Assembly (NCBI GenBank): GCA_020849855.1
Contig: JADZFO010000060.1
Coordinates: 1 to 64,000, forward strand
Origin: a bacterium
GTDB taxonomy: Bacteria > 4484-113 > JAFGCY01
DNA: 64,000 nt
Direction of reading: 5' to 3'
Part shown: piece after piece, positions 8,230 to 16,844 of the stretch
Layout of the letters: each line of letters opens with the position of its first letter
How positions within the stretch are numbered: position 1 is the stretch's first letter
Program-made: the position numbers and the translations under genes
The notes under the pieces: model-generated
What the model was told of the DNA's origin: nothing
The model's input: only the letters and a program-made list of their open reading frames with translations
Databases searched by the model: none

Positions 8230-9606
8230 ATGAGGCTGGATCCAAAGTTCACGCAGGTTCTGCAGGAAATCGAGACAACTCGAGGCGTTCCGCGCGACCG
8301 GATCCTGGACGCGCTGCGCGAAGGTGTCCAGGCAGCCTATGAGAAGAGCCATGGAGAGACCCCTAACTTCGTGGTGGAGATCAACCTGGGCCGTGGCCTG
8401 ATCGAGGCATATCTGGCCAAGGCCGTCGTGGAAAACGTCACCGATCCGCAGGTCGAGATCGACCTGCCCGGCGCGCGCGAGATTGAGCCCGAGGCCGAGA
8501 TCGGTGATGAAGTGCTGGTGGATGCCGACATCTCGCAGATGGGCAACCTGGCGATCCACACCTTCAAGCAAAAGGTCAAGAGCCTGATCCGCGACGCCGA
8601 GAAGGACAAGATCGTCCATCTATACGGCACGCGCCTGGGCGAGATGATCAACTGCAGCGTGCTCTATACGGAGCGCGGCGACCTGTATGTCGAAACGCCT
8701 GACAAGATCGAGGGCATCGTGCCCTACAAGGAGCAGATCCCGCGTGAGCGGGCCCAGCCCGGCGCGCGCCTCAAGTGCCTGCTGGTCGAGGTTCGCAACA
8801 CGCGCAAGGCCCCGATGCTGCTGCTCTCCCGCACGCACAATGACCTGCTCAAGGAGCTGATGAAGAACGAAATCCCGGAGGTCCGCGAGGGCAATATCGA
8901 GATCGTCGCCATCGCCCGCGACCCCGGCTACCGCGCCAAGGTGGCTGTGCGCAGCCGCATCCCGGAGCTGGACCCGGTGGGCTCCTGCATCGGCTCGCGC
9001 GGTATCCGCATCACCGCCATCAGCCAGGAGCTGAACGACGAGAAGATCGACCTGGTGCTCTTCAAGGAAGACCCCTTTGAGTTCATCGCCGAGGCCCTCA
9101 GCCCGGCGAAGGTGCTCAGCGTGGAGATCTTTGAAGAGGACCGCCGCGGCATCGTGGTCGTCCCCGACGACCAGATCAGCCTGGCGATCGGCAAGGGCTG
9201 GCGCAATGTGAAGCTGGCCTCCAAGCTGACCCGCTATTACCTGGATGTGAAGAGTGTCACTGAATACGCGGCCGAGCAGGAGCGCGGCGGCCCGGCCCGC
9301 GGCACCAGCCGTCGCGGCGGCCCGCCGAAGGACTATGCCCTGACGGATGAGGAGCTGGCGGAGGCCACTGGCGAGGGTTACGGCGATCAGGACAGCTACG
9401 AGTACGAGGACGAGGAATACGCCGAAGACTACGAGCAGGAAGCCGACGAGCAGGACGCCGAGGAAGGCGAGGCTCAGGATGAGCCTGGCGGCGAGGACGG
9501 CTCCGAAGACGAGACCGGCGATGCGGACGATGACGGCGATGCGGACGAGGACGGCGAGGCCGGAGAGGACGCTGGCGACGATGATGGCGAGGAGCAGGAG
9601 GCCTAG
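8230..9606 (+). CDS. nusA: Transcription termination/antitermination factor NusA
   Basis: 458 residues, start ATG 8230 behind GGGGAGAAG. Order: N-terminal RNA-polymerase-binding domain (1 to about 130), S1 domain (about 130-200, with INCSVLYTERGDLYVET), then KH1 and KH2 (about 200-345, with GSCIGSRGIRITAISQEL and ISLAIGKGWRNVKLASKL). From about residue 360 the protein becomes an unusually long acidic tail of roughly 100 residues, mostly Asp, Glu and Gly. This replaces the C-terminal acidic repeats of Proteobacteria with low-complexity sequence. It binds nascent RNA and polymerase to control pausing and termination. Confidence 0.95.
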   Translation: MRLDPKFTQVLQEIETTRGVPRDRILDALREGVQAAYEKSHGETPNFVVEINLGRGLIEAYLAKAVVENVTDPQVEIDLPGAREIEPEAEIGDEVLVDADISQMGNLAIHTFKQKVKSLIRDAEKDKIVHLYGTRLGEMINCSVLYTERGDLYVETPDKIEGIVPYKEQIPRERAQPGARLKCLLVEVRNTRKAPMLLLSRTHNDLLKELMKNEIPEVREGNIEIVAIARDPGYRAKVAVRSRIPELDPVGSCIGSRGIRITAISQELNDEKIDLVLFKEDPFEFIAEALSPAKVLSVEIFEEDRRGIVVVPDDQISLAIGKGWRNVKLASKLTRYYLDVKSVTEYAAEQERGGPARGTSRRGGPPKDYALTDEELAEATGEGYGDQDSYEYEDEEYAEDYEQEADEQDAEEGEAQDEPGGEDGSEDETGDADDDGDADEDGEAGEDAGDDDGEEQEA

Positions 9607-9674
9607 GCACGCGCAAGCCTGACGACAAGCCCCTGAACTGGCTGGTCCCGCAGGACCAGCACCGCCCGCGCCGG

Positions 9675-9977
9675 ATGTGCATCGGCTGCCGCGAGCGCCA
9701 CTTCCAGGATGAGCTGGTGCGCCTGCAGGCCAGCCCCGAATCCGTGGTGATCGTGGAGATGGACAAGCAGCGCCGTCCGGGCCGCAGCGTCTATCTTTGC
9801 CCCAAGATTGGCTGCATGGAGAAGGTTATCCGCCGCGGCGAGATAGTAATCAAAGGCTCCAAGTATGATAAGATAATCGTTCGCCTGGAGCAGCGGCAGG
9901 CCGAACGCCTGCGTTACGCGTTCTCTTTTGCCGCCCGCAGACTCCGCGCGTCACTGGGGGTAGGTCCCGAAGACTAA
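9675..9977 (+). CDS. ylxR: YlxR (DUF448) RNA-binding protein
   Basis: 100 residues from ATG 9675. The family core is clear: RRMCIGCRERH, LVRLQ, RPGRSVYLCP, then a Lys/Arg-rich helical tail. YlxR is a small nucleic-acid-binding protein encoded between nusA and infB in many Gram-positive-like lineages. The reading frame is open about 90 nt upstream to within the end of nusA, and basic residues before the first Cys look conserved (HRPRR). No ATG, GTG or TTG exists there, so either ATG 9675 is used or a rare start such as CTG 9642. Its TAA overlaps the infB ATG by one base. Confidence 0.85.
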   Translation: MCIGCRERHFQDELVRLQASPESVVIVEMDKQRRPGRSVYLCPKIGCMEKVIRRGEIVIKGSKYDKIIVRLEQRQAERLRYAFSFAARRLRASLGVGPED

Positions 9978-12724
9978 TGCCAAGTAATGTCCTCAAACTG
10001 GTAAAAGAGCTCAAGCGCAAGACTGACGAAGTCAACGCGCTGCTCCGACAGGTCGGCTTCGACACGGAGGCCGAGGGTTTTGGCGTCCTGAGTCAGATCC
10101 CCGATGATGTAGTCAACAAGGTGAAGCAGCTTGCCGAGGGCGGCAGCGCCCCGGCAGCAGCAGCTCCCGCGGCCGCGCCAGGCAAGGCAGCGGCCCCCGC
10201 CGGCGGCAGTGGCGCTGCAGGCGCCGGACGGCGTCCGCGTCCGCAGGACGATACGGGCGCGCTGGACCTCAAGGAAGCCACACCCAAGCGTCGCACGGGT
10301 GGCAAGGACTTCTTTGGGACCAAGCCGGCGGCTGAACCCGAACCCGAACCCAAGACTGAAATGCCGCGCCTTGGCGACAAAGTCAAGGTGCTGGAGCCCG
10401 CGCCCACGCCGCCCGCGCGCAAGACTGCGCCGGCCGCTGGCAATGGTGCCGGTGCCGCTGCAGCCTCCGCTCCGGCGCGTCAGCCCGGCGCGGCTCCCGC
10501 AGCCCCGGCCCAGCGCGGACCCTCCGAAGTGCGCCAGATCCGCCAGACGCCGCAGGGCGCCCAGGCCAGCGGCGGCAGCGCCGCGGCGGCGGCCCCGACC
10601 CGCCAGGCCAAGCCTGACCTGTCCAGCGGCCCGCGCATCCTGAGCATGCCCGATCCGGCCGAGCGCGCCCGCCTGCAGGCCCAGCGCAATGCTCCGGCGC
10701 GACCCGGTGGACGTCCCGGCGCCGGCCCGGCCCGTGGCGGCGCCCCTGCCGCCGGTGGTCCGCCCCCTTCGGGTGGCGGCCAGGACCAGAAGAAGAAGCC
10801 CGGTGCGCGCGGCAAGGACCGCCGCGGCGGTGAGGACGAGCTCTCCGGCGGCCGCCGCGGACGCCGCGACGTCGCCCTTGGTGACGACGAGACCGTACGC
10901 AGCCGCAAGCGCGTCTTCAAGGTTGCGGGCGGCCCCCGCATCCAGGAAGCCGGCGCGGTCCAGTACCACTTGAAGATTCCCGGCCCGATGCCCCTGCGCG
11001 ATATCGCCCAGGGCACCGGCGTCAAGGTCGCCCAGATCGTGCGCTTCCTGCTTAACGAGCTGGGCACTAAGGCCAATATTAACTACGTAGCTTCAGTCGA
11101 AGAGTCTGAGCTGATCGCGGAGCACTTCGGCGTCCCGCACAGCGTGGCACTCGAGCAGCAGGCCACCGACGAGCTGGTGCAGTTCGAGCAGATCGACAGC
11201 GAGAAGCTGGTCGGCCGTCCGCCGGTCGTGACCATCATGGGCCACGTCGACCACGGTAAGACCAAGCTGCTGGATACCATCCGCACAACCAACGTGGTTG
11301 CCAAGGAAGCCGGCGGCATCACCCAGCACATCGGCGCCTACCAGGTGGAGAAGAAGGGCAAGCACATCACCTTCATCGATACCCCGGGCCACGAGGCCTT
11401 TACGGCCATGCGCGCCCGCGGATCCCAGGTGACGGACATCGTCATCCTGGTGGTCGCGGCTGATGATGGCGTGATGCCCCAGACGATCGAGGCGATCCAG
11501 CATGCCAAGGCTGCTGAAGTGCCGATCATCGTCGCGGTGAACAAGATTGACAAAGCCGACGCCCAGCCTGACCGCGTCAAGCAGCAGCTCTCCGACCACG
11601 GCCTCGTGCCGGAAGAGTGGGGCGGCGACACGGTTTACTGCAACGTCAGTGCGCTGAAGGGCGACGGTATCGACGAGCTGCTGGAGATGATCCTGCTGAC
11701 CGCCGAGCTCGCCGACCCGAAGGCCGACCCGCATGCCCCGCCCTACGGCGTGGTGATCGAGAGCAAGGTCGACCCGGGCATCGGCGTCGTGGCGACGGTG
11801 CTGGTCCAGCAGGGCACGATGGTCAAGGGGCAGTTCATCCTGTCCGGCACCACCGTCGGCCGCATCAAGCGCATGGAAAGCGACCTCGGCAGCGAGGTGG
11901 CTTCCGCCGGGCCTTCGGCCCCGGCGCGGATCATCGGCTTCACTGAGCCGCCGGAGAACGGCGACAAGGTCTACTGCTTCAACAACAAGAAGCAGGCCCA
12001 GGCGATCGCCGACCAGCGCGAGGCTGAGGCCCGTGTCCGCGCGGCCGCCAAGGCCAGCCAGCGCATGAGCCTGGAGAAGTTCCTGGCCAAGAGCGAGGGC
12101 AAGGAGATCAAGGAGCTCAACATCGTGCTGAAGGCCGATGTGGGCGGCTCCGCCGAGGCCCTGGCAGAGAGCCTGGCCAAGCTGGAGGTCGAGGGCGCCA
12201 AGTGCCACATCGTCTCCACCGGCGTGGGCCAGATCAACGAGCACGACATCAACCTGGCCACTGCTTCCGACGCGGTGGTGGTGGGCTTCCACACCGGCAT
12301 TACATCCGGCGCCAAGCGCCTGGCCGAGAAGGAGCACATCGAAGTCCGGCTCTACGACATCATCTACAAGGTGACGGAAGACATCGAGAAGGCCATGAAG
12401 GGTCTGCTCGAACCGGAGTACGAAGAGAAGAGCCTGGGCAAGCTGGAGGTCCGCGCGATCTTCAAGCAGGAGAAGGGCACCTGCGTCGCCGGTGGTTACG
12501 TCCTGGACGGCACCATCAAGCGCGGTGGCAAGTTCCGCCTCAAGCGCGGCAAAGAGACGATTTTCGAAGGCAGCCTGCCGGGCCTCAAGCGCTTCAAGGA
12601 CGACGTACGCGAAGTCCAGAGCGGCTACGAGTGCGGTGTGCTGCTGGAAACCGGCGCCAACAACCCGGTGCAGGAAGGCGACATCCTCGAGATGTATGAG
12701 ATGGTGCTCAAGCCGCGGCTGTAG
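9977..12724 (+). CDS. infB: Translation initiation factor IF-2
   Basis: 915 residues, coupled to ylxR by TAATG. The first ~330 residues contain an IF2_N-like helix ([19 protein letters not shown]) and a long Ala/Pro/Arg-rich linker. A second IF2_N module ([20 protein letters not shown]) precedes the GTPase: G1 GHVDHGKT at residues 422-429, DTPGHEAF, and NKIDKADAQ. The beta-barrel and C-terminal domains, ending [11 protein letters not shown], are complete. It places initiator tRNA on the 30S subunit. A strong terminator follows at 12777-12806. Confidence 0.97.
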   Translation: MPSNVLKLVKELKRKTDEVNALLRQVGFDTEAEGFGVLSQIPDDVVNKVKQLAEGGSAPAAAAPAAAPGKAAAPAGGSGAAGAGRRPRPQDDTGALDLKEATPKRRTGGKDFFGTKPAAEPEPEPKTEMPRLGDKVKVLEPAPTPPARKTAPAAGNGAGAAAASAPARQPGAAPAAPAQRGPSEVRQIRQTPQGAQASGGSAAAAAPTRQAKPDLSSGPRILSMPDPAERARLQAQRNAPARPGGRPGAGPARGGAPAAGGPPPSGGGQDQKKKPGARGKDRRGGEDELSGGRRGRRDVALGDDETVRSRKRVFKVAGGPRIQEAGAVQYHLKIPGPMPLRDIAQGTGVKVAQIVRFLLNELGTKANINYVASVEESELIAEHFGVPHSVALEQQATDELVQFEQIDSEKLVGRPPVVTIMGHVDHGKTKLLDTIRTTNVVAKEAGGITQHIGAYQVEKKGKHITFIDTPGHEAFTAMRARGSQVTDIVILVVAADDGVMPQTIEAIQHAKAAEVPIIVAVNKIDKADAQPDRVKQQLSDHGLVPEEWGGDTVYCNVSALKGDGIDELLEMILLTAELADPKADPHAPPYGVVIESKVDPGIGVVATVLVQQGTMVKGQFILSGTTVGRIKRMESDLGSEVASAGPSAPARIIGFTEPPENGDKVYCFNNKKQAQAIADQREAEARVRAAAKASQRMSLEKFLAKSEGKEIKELNIVLKADVGGSAEALAESLAKLEVEGAKCHIVSTGVGQINEHDINLATASDAVVVGFHTGITSGAKRLAEKEHIEVRLYDIIYKVTEDIEKAMKGLLEPEYEEKSLGKLEVRAIFKQEKGTCVAGGYVLDGTIKRGGKFRLKRGKETIFEGSLPGLKRFKDDVREVQSGYECGVLLETGANNPVQEGDILEMYEMVLKPRL

Positions 12725-12776
12725 GAGCGCGGACGATCCGTCCGCATCTTCTGCGAATCACTCATTACGAACTAAC

Positions 12777-12806
12777 AAGGGCGGCAGCATTGCCGCCCTT
12801 TTGTTT
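12777..12806 (+). terminator. Rho-independent terminator after infB
   Basis: Stem AAGGGCGGCA (12777-12786), loop GCAT, TGCCGCCCTT, then TTGTTT. It lies 52 nt after the infB stop and ends the rimP-nusA-ylxR-infB operon. Confidence 0.9.
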
Positions 12807-12845
12807 ACGGCATGGCGAGTCACGTCATACGCTCAAGTCAGCCCT

Positions 12846-13757
12846 TCACTTGATCACTCCGGTCATTAGCCAGACAAAGTCATCCTCATTAAGCAGCCCG
12901 GCGGGCAGGCTCAGCCTAGAGCAGGCGGCAAAGACGGGTAGCGGAACCCAGGCCGCGTACCATAGGCAAAAGAGCTTCGTCAGGCAGTAGATGAACAGGG
13001 TAGCCAAGTATGCCCAGTAGGCGCGTCGTGGGCGCAAAAGCAGCGCCACGCACCCGGCGATTGCCAGGGCGGCGCCAATCGAATAGGCCTTCTCTACACC
13101 CGCTGTGCGCGGTGAAGACATGTCGACAGCGAGGGCGGCCCACTGCACACACTCGTTGAGAAAGGTTGCCAGCGTGTACGCAGCTGCCAGTAGCCAGGCG
13201 CAGCGCCAGTGCCTCAAAGCCGCGGACTGAAAGGAAAGTGCAAGTACAAATGGTATGAGCGGGTTGAGGTTCAACAACATGACAAGCACTGTCTCCCAGC
13301 CCCAAAAGTTGTCGTCCCAGCGGATGACCCAGGCAAGCAAACTGAAGGCAAGCACAATGCATGCCAGCGACCAGGCGAAGACGCTGCGGGCGAATTGGCT
13401 GCCATTAAGACTCGACGCAGGGCCAGCGCGCCAGGCGGGCGGAAGGAGTAGCGGCAAAAGAATCAGCAACGGGATGAGAGCGGAGGGTTGCACATAGAAG
13501 TTCCGATCATAACCGACAGCTTCCTCCAGATCACTAGCTGAAGAGCCCTGACTGTCGGGGTGAAATAGAAATGGGCCAGGCAGGCGGGGGAGGTGCGGCA
13601 GCCGCTGCAGGTTGAGCAATGATAGTGACAGGCCAACGATGAGAATCCCAAGCAGCAGAACAAGTGGGCGGCAGGTCAACCAGTAGTGACGGATTGCTAG
13701 GATGGCTTCCTCTGGATCACATCCGCTGATTGTTCGCAGCAGCCAGTTCACGGGCAT
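12846..13757 (-). CDS. Polytopic membrane protein, function unknown
   Basis: 303 residues with about seven hydrophobic helices (for example VLLLGILIVGLSLSLL, IPLLILLPLLLPPAW, ACIVLAFSLLAWVI and IGAALAIAGCVALLL). A Cys/Asp pair near the N-terminus (SGCDPEEAI) precedes the first helix. I do not recognise the family. No ribosome-binding site precedes the ATG at 13757; TAGTCT lies 7 nt before an in-frame GTG two codons later (13751), which may be the true leaderless start. It begins 26 nt after the end of the decayed toxin gene on the same strand. Confidence 0.6.
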   Translation of the reverse strand: MPVNWLLRTISGCDPEEAILAIRHYWLTCRPLVLLLGILIVGLSLSLLNLQRLPHLPRLPGPFLFHPDSQGSSASDLEEAVGYDRNFYVQPSALIPLLILLPLLLPPAWRAGPASSLNGSQFARSVFAWSLACIVLAFSLLAWVIRWDDNFWGWETVLVMLLNLNPLIPFVLALSFQSAALRHWRCAWLLAAAYTLATFLNECVQWAALAVDMSSPRTAGVEKAYSIGAALAIAGCVALLLRPRRAYWAYLATLFIYCLTKLFCLWYAAWVPLPVFAACSRLSLPAGLLNEDDFVWLMTGVIK

Positions 13758-13783
13758 CAGACTAGCACTATTCAGCAGCTCAT

Positions 13784-14046
13784 CTACCGTTTCTTGTAGG
13801 ACTTGTCACGTGGCTCAATCGCAAAGACCTTGACTTCCCTTGCTGAGTCATCGATGTAGTAAAGATGCGTACATCGCCAGTCCGCAGTTTCCATTCGGGA
13901 GGGTCGCTGTCGGTCAGTTTCTGACAGCCGGGTGGACGCGGGTTCTCAGACAAGAGATTCAGCCTGTCCCTGATAGCTCGCAAGGTTGACTCAGAGTAGC
14001 TGCGCAGCTTACGCTCGGCCCTCCGGTCGAGGATTACATCGTAGCT
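13784..14046 (-). pseudogene. RelE/ParE-type toxin, frameshifted and without a usable start
   Basis: Read through a one-base gap, this stretch gives a complete ~87-residue RelE/ParE-like toxin: DVILDRRAERKLRSYSE, LNLLSENPRPPGCQKL, KLRTGDVRIF, then in the next frame YYIDDSAREVKVFAIEPR and DKSYKKR before a TAG (13784-13786). The break is at the run RC 13861-13863: the sequence has TTT where TTTT would restore YY after RIF. Upstream, the toxin frame begins right after a TAG with no ATG, GTG or TTG before residue ~21 (TTG at 13983). It overlaps the end of the antitoxin gene, the usual arrangement. Either the toxin is dead or there are assembly errors. Confidence 0.8.
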
Positions 14047-14261
14047 CTAAGCCGTTTTTCAGCTTCCAGCTCGGCCTCGATCTCCTTCCACGAGCGGAAC
14101 TCGGTCGCGCTGGCCCGGGCACCGCGCAGGAACTCGATGTCGAGCGCGTCTTCAAGCCGGTCAACCAGTGCCTCGAACTCGTCGACAGAAGGAACCACGG
14201 ATCTGCGCTGGCCCTCTTCATCCGTGATGTACTGGGGGTGTAATTCGAGTGTCTTGGTCAT
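14034..14261 (-). CDS. Type II antitoxin
   Basis: 75 residues from ATG 14261, which has a good ribosome site (GCGGAG, 5 nt spacing); the frame is open to 14330 but without support. The N-terminal part PQYITDEEGQRRSVVPSVDEFEALVDRLED resembles Phd/RelB-like antitoxins, which bind DNA through a small N-terminal domain and wrap the toxin with a charged C-terminal helix (KEIEAELEAEKRLR). It lies directly upstream of, and overlaps, the damaged toxin. With the toxin broken it may remain as a solitary antitoxin or repressor. Confidence 0.75.
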   Translation of the reverse strand: MTKTLELHPQYITDEEGQRRSVVPSVDEFEALVDRLEDALDIEFLRGARASATEFRSWKEIEAELEAEKRLRATM

Positions 14262-14352
14262 CTTTACTCCGCTCAGATGATAACGCATCAGCTGCAGTAG
14301 CATGACAAAAGCCAAGCAGCAGGCTGCCATGTTATACCAAACACATGTATGC

Positions 14353-14358
14353 TAGTAT
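14353..14358 (+). promoter_or_regulatory. -10 hexamer TAGTAT of a leaderless start
   Basis: TAGTAT, 6 nt, then the ATG of ycaQ at 14365. No ribosome-binding site is seen. Confidence 0.5.
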
Positions 14359-14364
14359 GACACA

Positions 14365-15627
14365 ATGCCTCCCGCCTCACTTGATGTTTCACTCCCCGCC
14401 GCCCGTCTCGTCTTGCTGCATCAGCAGGGCCTGCTCACTCCGCCCAGGCGCGCTGCCAGGAAGGCTGACGTACTGGCCTGTATCCGCCGCATGGGCCTGC
14501 TGCAGATCGACACCATCCACATCGTCGCCCGCAGCCCCTACCTGGTGCTCTTCAGCCGCCTGGGGAACTATGAGCCGCGCTGGCTGGACCAGACCCACAG
14601 CGAGGGCCGGCTCTTTGAGTTCTTCAGCCACGCGATGTGCTGGCTTCCGATTGAGGACTTCCCGCTCTGGCGCTGGCGCGCCCTGCGCCTGCCCGACGAG
14701 AACGCCACCCTGAACTGGAAGCGCAACTTCATCTGGCTGGCGAAAAACCAGAGCCTCGTTGAGCACATCATCCAGCGCATCCGCGACGAAGGCCCCCTGC
14801 GCAGCGCGGACTTTGAGCCCGAGCAGCGCAAAAGCGGCACCTGGTGGGCCTGGAAGGACGAGAAGCTGGCGCTGGAGCTGCTGATGTACACCGGGCGGCT
14901 GATGATCCCCAGGCGCGAGCGCTTCCAGCGCGTCTATGACCTCAGCGAGCGCGTGCTGCCGGACTGGGATGACAGCCAGGCCCTGGACCCCGAGGAGGCC
15001 AGCCTGGAGCTGACCCGCCGCGCGGCCCTGGCACTGGGCCCGGCCACCGAGCCCTGGATCCGCGACTACCATCGCCAGCGCCAGGACCGCACCAGGCGCG
15101 CGCTGGATCGCCTGCTGGCGGATGGCCTGCTGCTGGAGGCGCGGATCGAGGGCCTGCGTGAGCGCGCCTATCTGTCCCCTGAGATGCTGCCCCTGCTGAA
15201 GAAGGCCGAGGCCGGCAAGCTGGAGGCCACGCACTCCACGCTGCTTTCGCCCTTCGACCCGCTGGTCTGGCATCGCTTGCGGGCCAGCCAGCTCTTCGGC
15301 TTTGACTACCTGATCGAGTGCTATACGCCGGAGCACAAGCGCGTCTATGGCTACTTCACGCTGCCGATACTGCTGCGCGGGCGCCTCATCGGCCGCGTCG
15401 ACGCCAAGGCGCATCGCGGCGAGGGCGTGTTCGAACTGCGCGCGCTGCATCTGGAGCCGGGGCTCAGGCTGAGCGCCGCCGAGCTTGAGGAACTGGCACG
15501 GACGGTCCAGCGCTGCGCCGACTGGCACAGGTGCCCGCAGGTGCGCGTGCTGAAGACCGAGCCGCCCGCCCTGGCGGCAAGGCTGCGCTCTGCGCTGAAG
15601 TCAGCCGCCGCCGCCGCGGAATCGTGA
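14365..15627 (+). CDS. ycaQ: YcaQ/AlkX-family DNA glycosylase (winged-helix)
   Basis: 420 residues. Matches the HTH_42/YcaQ family of DNA glycosylases, which excise bulky alkylated bases and unhook interstrand crosslinks. The catalytic Q-hydrophobic-D motif is in GLLQIDTIHIVARSPYLVLF, the version found in E. coli YcaQ (AlkX) rather than QxQ of Streptomyces AlkZ. Other family marks are LGNYEPRWLD, LFEFFSHAMCWLP, and the late SPFDPLVWHRLRASQLFGFDY with YTPEHKRVYGYFTLPIL. The start at 14365 fits a leaderless mRNA (TAGTAT 6 nt upstream). Its TGA lies inside the palindromic operator at 15622-15639. Confidence 0.88.
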   Translation: MPPASLDVSLPAARLVLLHQQGLLTPPRRAARKADVLACIRRMGLLQIDTIHIVARSPYLVLFSRLGNYEPRWLDQTHSEGRLFEFFSHAMCWLPIEDFPLWRWRALRLPDENATLNWKRNFIWLAKNQSLVEHIIQRIRDEGPLRSADFEPEQRKSGTWWAWKDEKLALELLMYTGRLMIPRRERFQRVYDLSERVLPDWDDSQALDPEEASLELTRRAALALGPATEPWIRDYHRQRQDRTRRALDRLLADGLLLEARIEGLRERAYLSPEMLPLLKKAEAGKLEATHSTLLSPFDPLVWHRLRASQLFGFDYLIECYTPEHKRVYGYFTLPILLRGRLIGRVDAKAHRGEGVFELRALHLEPGLRLSAAELEELARTVQRCADWHRCPQVRVLKTEPPALAARLRSALKSAAAAAES

Positions 15628-15639
15628 GAAAAGTCACGA
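15622..15639. promoter_or_regulatory. Crp/Fnr-like operator TCGTGA-N6-TCACGA
   Basis: Perfect dyad TCGTGA-GAAAAG-TCACGA, overlapping the ycaQ stop and centred 112 nt before the DUF3224 start. Two near-identical dyads precede the heme synthase genes (46695) and the act operon (63846). A candidate -10 TAGTCT for DUF3224 is at 15670-15675. Confidence 0.65.
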
Positions 15640-15701
15640 TGCAAATCGCGGAACACGCGGGCTGAACAATAGTCTGTTGAAATGTTCACATACCGGCAAG
15701 T

Positions 15702-15720
15702 CACCGGGCGTAGCCCGGTG
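15702..15720 (+). promoter_or_regulatory. Perfect 8-bp hairpin just before the DUF3224 ribosome site
   Basis: CACCGGGC (15702-15709), loop GTA, GCCCGGTG (15713-15720). The ribosome site AAAGGAGG follows within 10 nt. There is no T-run, so it is not a terminator; it could stabilise the mRNA or affect ribosome access. Confidence 0.5.
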
Positions 15721-15742
15721 CAGAAATGAAAGGAGGACCACT

Positions 15743-16162
15743 ATGGGCAGCCTGTCGGTTGCATCACTGCAGCGCGTCTGCACCACGATCCGGCCCCGCG
15801 GTGGACACGAGGAGGCCGTCACAGAAATCCCCGGAGCAGCCCAGCTGACGCATGGCAGCTATGTGCTGGCCTATCAGGGCCTGCTGCATGGCGAGGGCAT
15901 CCTGGAGGAAGTTCGCTGCTACTGCGGCAAGGACATGGCCCTGGTCTATGGCTTTGAGCGCGTCAGCGGCGGCATCGGCGACATGCGCGGCAGCTTCGTG
16001 CTGGAGCATGTCGGCCACCTGCAGGGCGGCGTGCTGCGCAGCCGCAGGTCGGTCGTGCCGGGCAGCGGCACCGGCTCCTTCGCCCGCCTGCGCGGCGAGA
16101 TTGACTTCGCCGACACCGGCGGGATGGAGTATCCCGTCCTCTTCGAGTACAGCCTTTCCTAG
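15743..16162 (+). CDS. DUF3224 family protein
   Basis: 139 residues, start ATG 15743 with an ideal AAAGGAGG site. The family signature is clear: LLHGEGILEEVRCYCGKDMALVYGFERVSG, then DMRGSFVLEHVG, VVPGSGTGSFARLRGEIDF and a C-terminal FEYSL. DUF3224 proteins are small lipocalin-like beta barrels of unknown function. The upstream region holds a Crp/Fnr-like operator and a hairpin, so the gene seems actively regulated, possibly together with the aerobic respiratory genes that carry the same operator. Confidence 0.85.
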   Translation: MGSLSVASLQRVCTTIRPRGGHEEAVTEIPGAAQLTHGSYVLAYQGLLHGEGILEEVRCYCGKDMALVYGFERVSGGIGDMRGSFVLEHVGHLQGGVLRSRRSVVPGSGTGSFARLRGEIDFADTGGMEYPVLFEYSLS

Positions 16163-16363
16163 AGGCCGCTGTAAGGGTCAAGCATGTGATGCTGATGGCT
16201 GTTACGCCAGCCGGCTGATGCAGGGCGGAGTGCGGCGGGTGGATGCGGATGGTGGACAGAGAGGCGCCGGTACGGCACGCTAGCGCTGGCGCCCCTTTCA
16301 GAGTCTGCACTGGCAGCGCGAGCATTCTGTCCTCGCTGCGGCCGCATTCGCTGTCTGGCCCAC

Positions 16364-16753
16364 TCAGCGGTTGCGCTGCTCATTGGCTATGTGCATCAGC
16401 CATTCACCGCGAAAGCTGCTTAGATAGACCGCCAGGTACATGCCGATGCTGAGCATGAAGTAGAGCAGCAGCATGCCGCGGCGCGGCAGGTCCCAGCGAT
16501 GGCTGTCCCAGAGCAGCCACAGCAGACTGAGCGGGTGTAGTACAGCCAGCACCAGCAGCAGCCAGAAACCCCAGTGCGCTAGTGCCCCGGGTGAGCCCAG
16601 CCACACGCTGGCCAGAATCGCAGGCATCAGAAGAAGCAGCGGCAGGCAAAGCCAGAAGGCCGGGTCACGGAAGAAAATCCAGGGGCGCGGCAGCAGACCA
16701 ATGCGTTCTTCGCTGTAGTCCGGCCACTGCATTTCCCGCTCAAACAGAGACAT
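16364..16753 (-). CDS. Small membrane protein, function unknown
   Basis: 129 residues. A soluble N-terminus (MSLFEREMQWPDYSEERIGLL) is followed by three hydrophobic helices (WLCLPLLLLMPAILASVWL, WGFWLLLVLAVLHPLSLLW, LLLYFMLSIGMYLAVYLS). I do not recognise the family. TAGAAT on the minus strand (16762-16767) lies 8 nt before the ATG and no ribosome site is seen, so the mRNA is probably leaderless. The 200 nt downstream, to the DUF3224 stop, hold no convincing gene. Confidence 0.6.
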   Translation of the reverse strand: MSLFEREMQWPDYSEERIGLLPRPWIFFRDPAFWLCLPLLLLMPAILASVWLGSPGALAHWGFWLLLVLAVLHPLSLLWLLWDSHRWDLPRRGMLLLYFMLSIGMYLAVYLSSFRGEWLMHIANEQRNR

Positions 16754-16844
16754 GCCAGGAGATTCTAACCGCGTGCTTGAAGAGGCAGTTCTGCCACCGG
16801 GCGAAAATAGACTGTGGATTGAAGCCCGCGCTGGCGGTCCGGCG

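Noticed and set aside
9347..9766. Arg/Thr-rich frames overlapping the end of nusA.
   Set aside because: They come from alternative reading of the Asp/Glu/Gly codon repeats of the acidic tail and have no family features.
13780..13983. The 67-codon frame from TTG 13983 as an intact small gene.
   Set aside because: Its first half is the toxin middle, but after RIF it leaves the family frame; the true continuation (YYIDD onward) is in the next frame, so this is a broken gene.
16163..16363. Possible small genes in the 200-nt gap between the DUF3224 gene and the 129-residue membrane protein.
   Set aside because: Short frames here (16159-16383 and 16243-16452) lack ribosome sites or leaderless boxes and look random. 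Only a weak GGCTG/CAGCC stem is visible.
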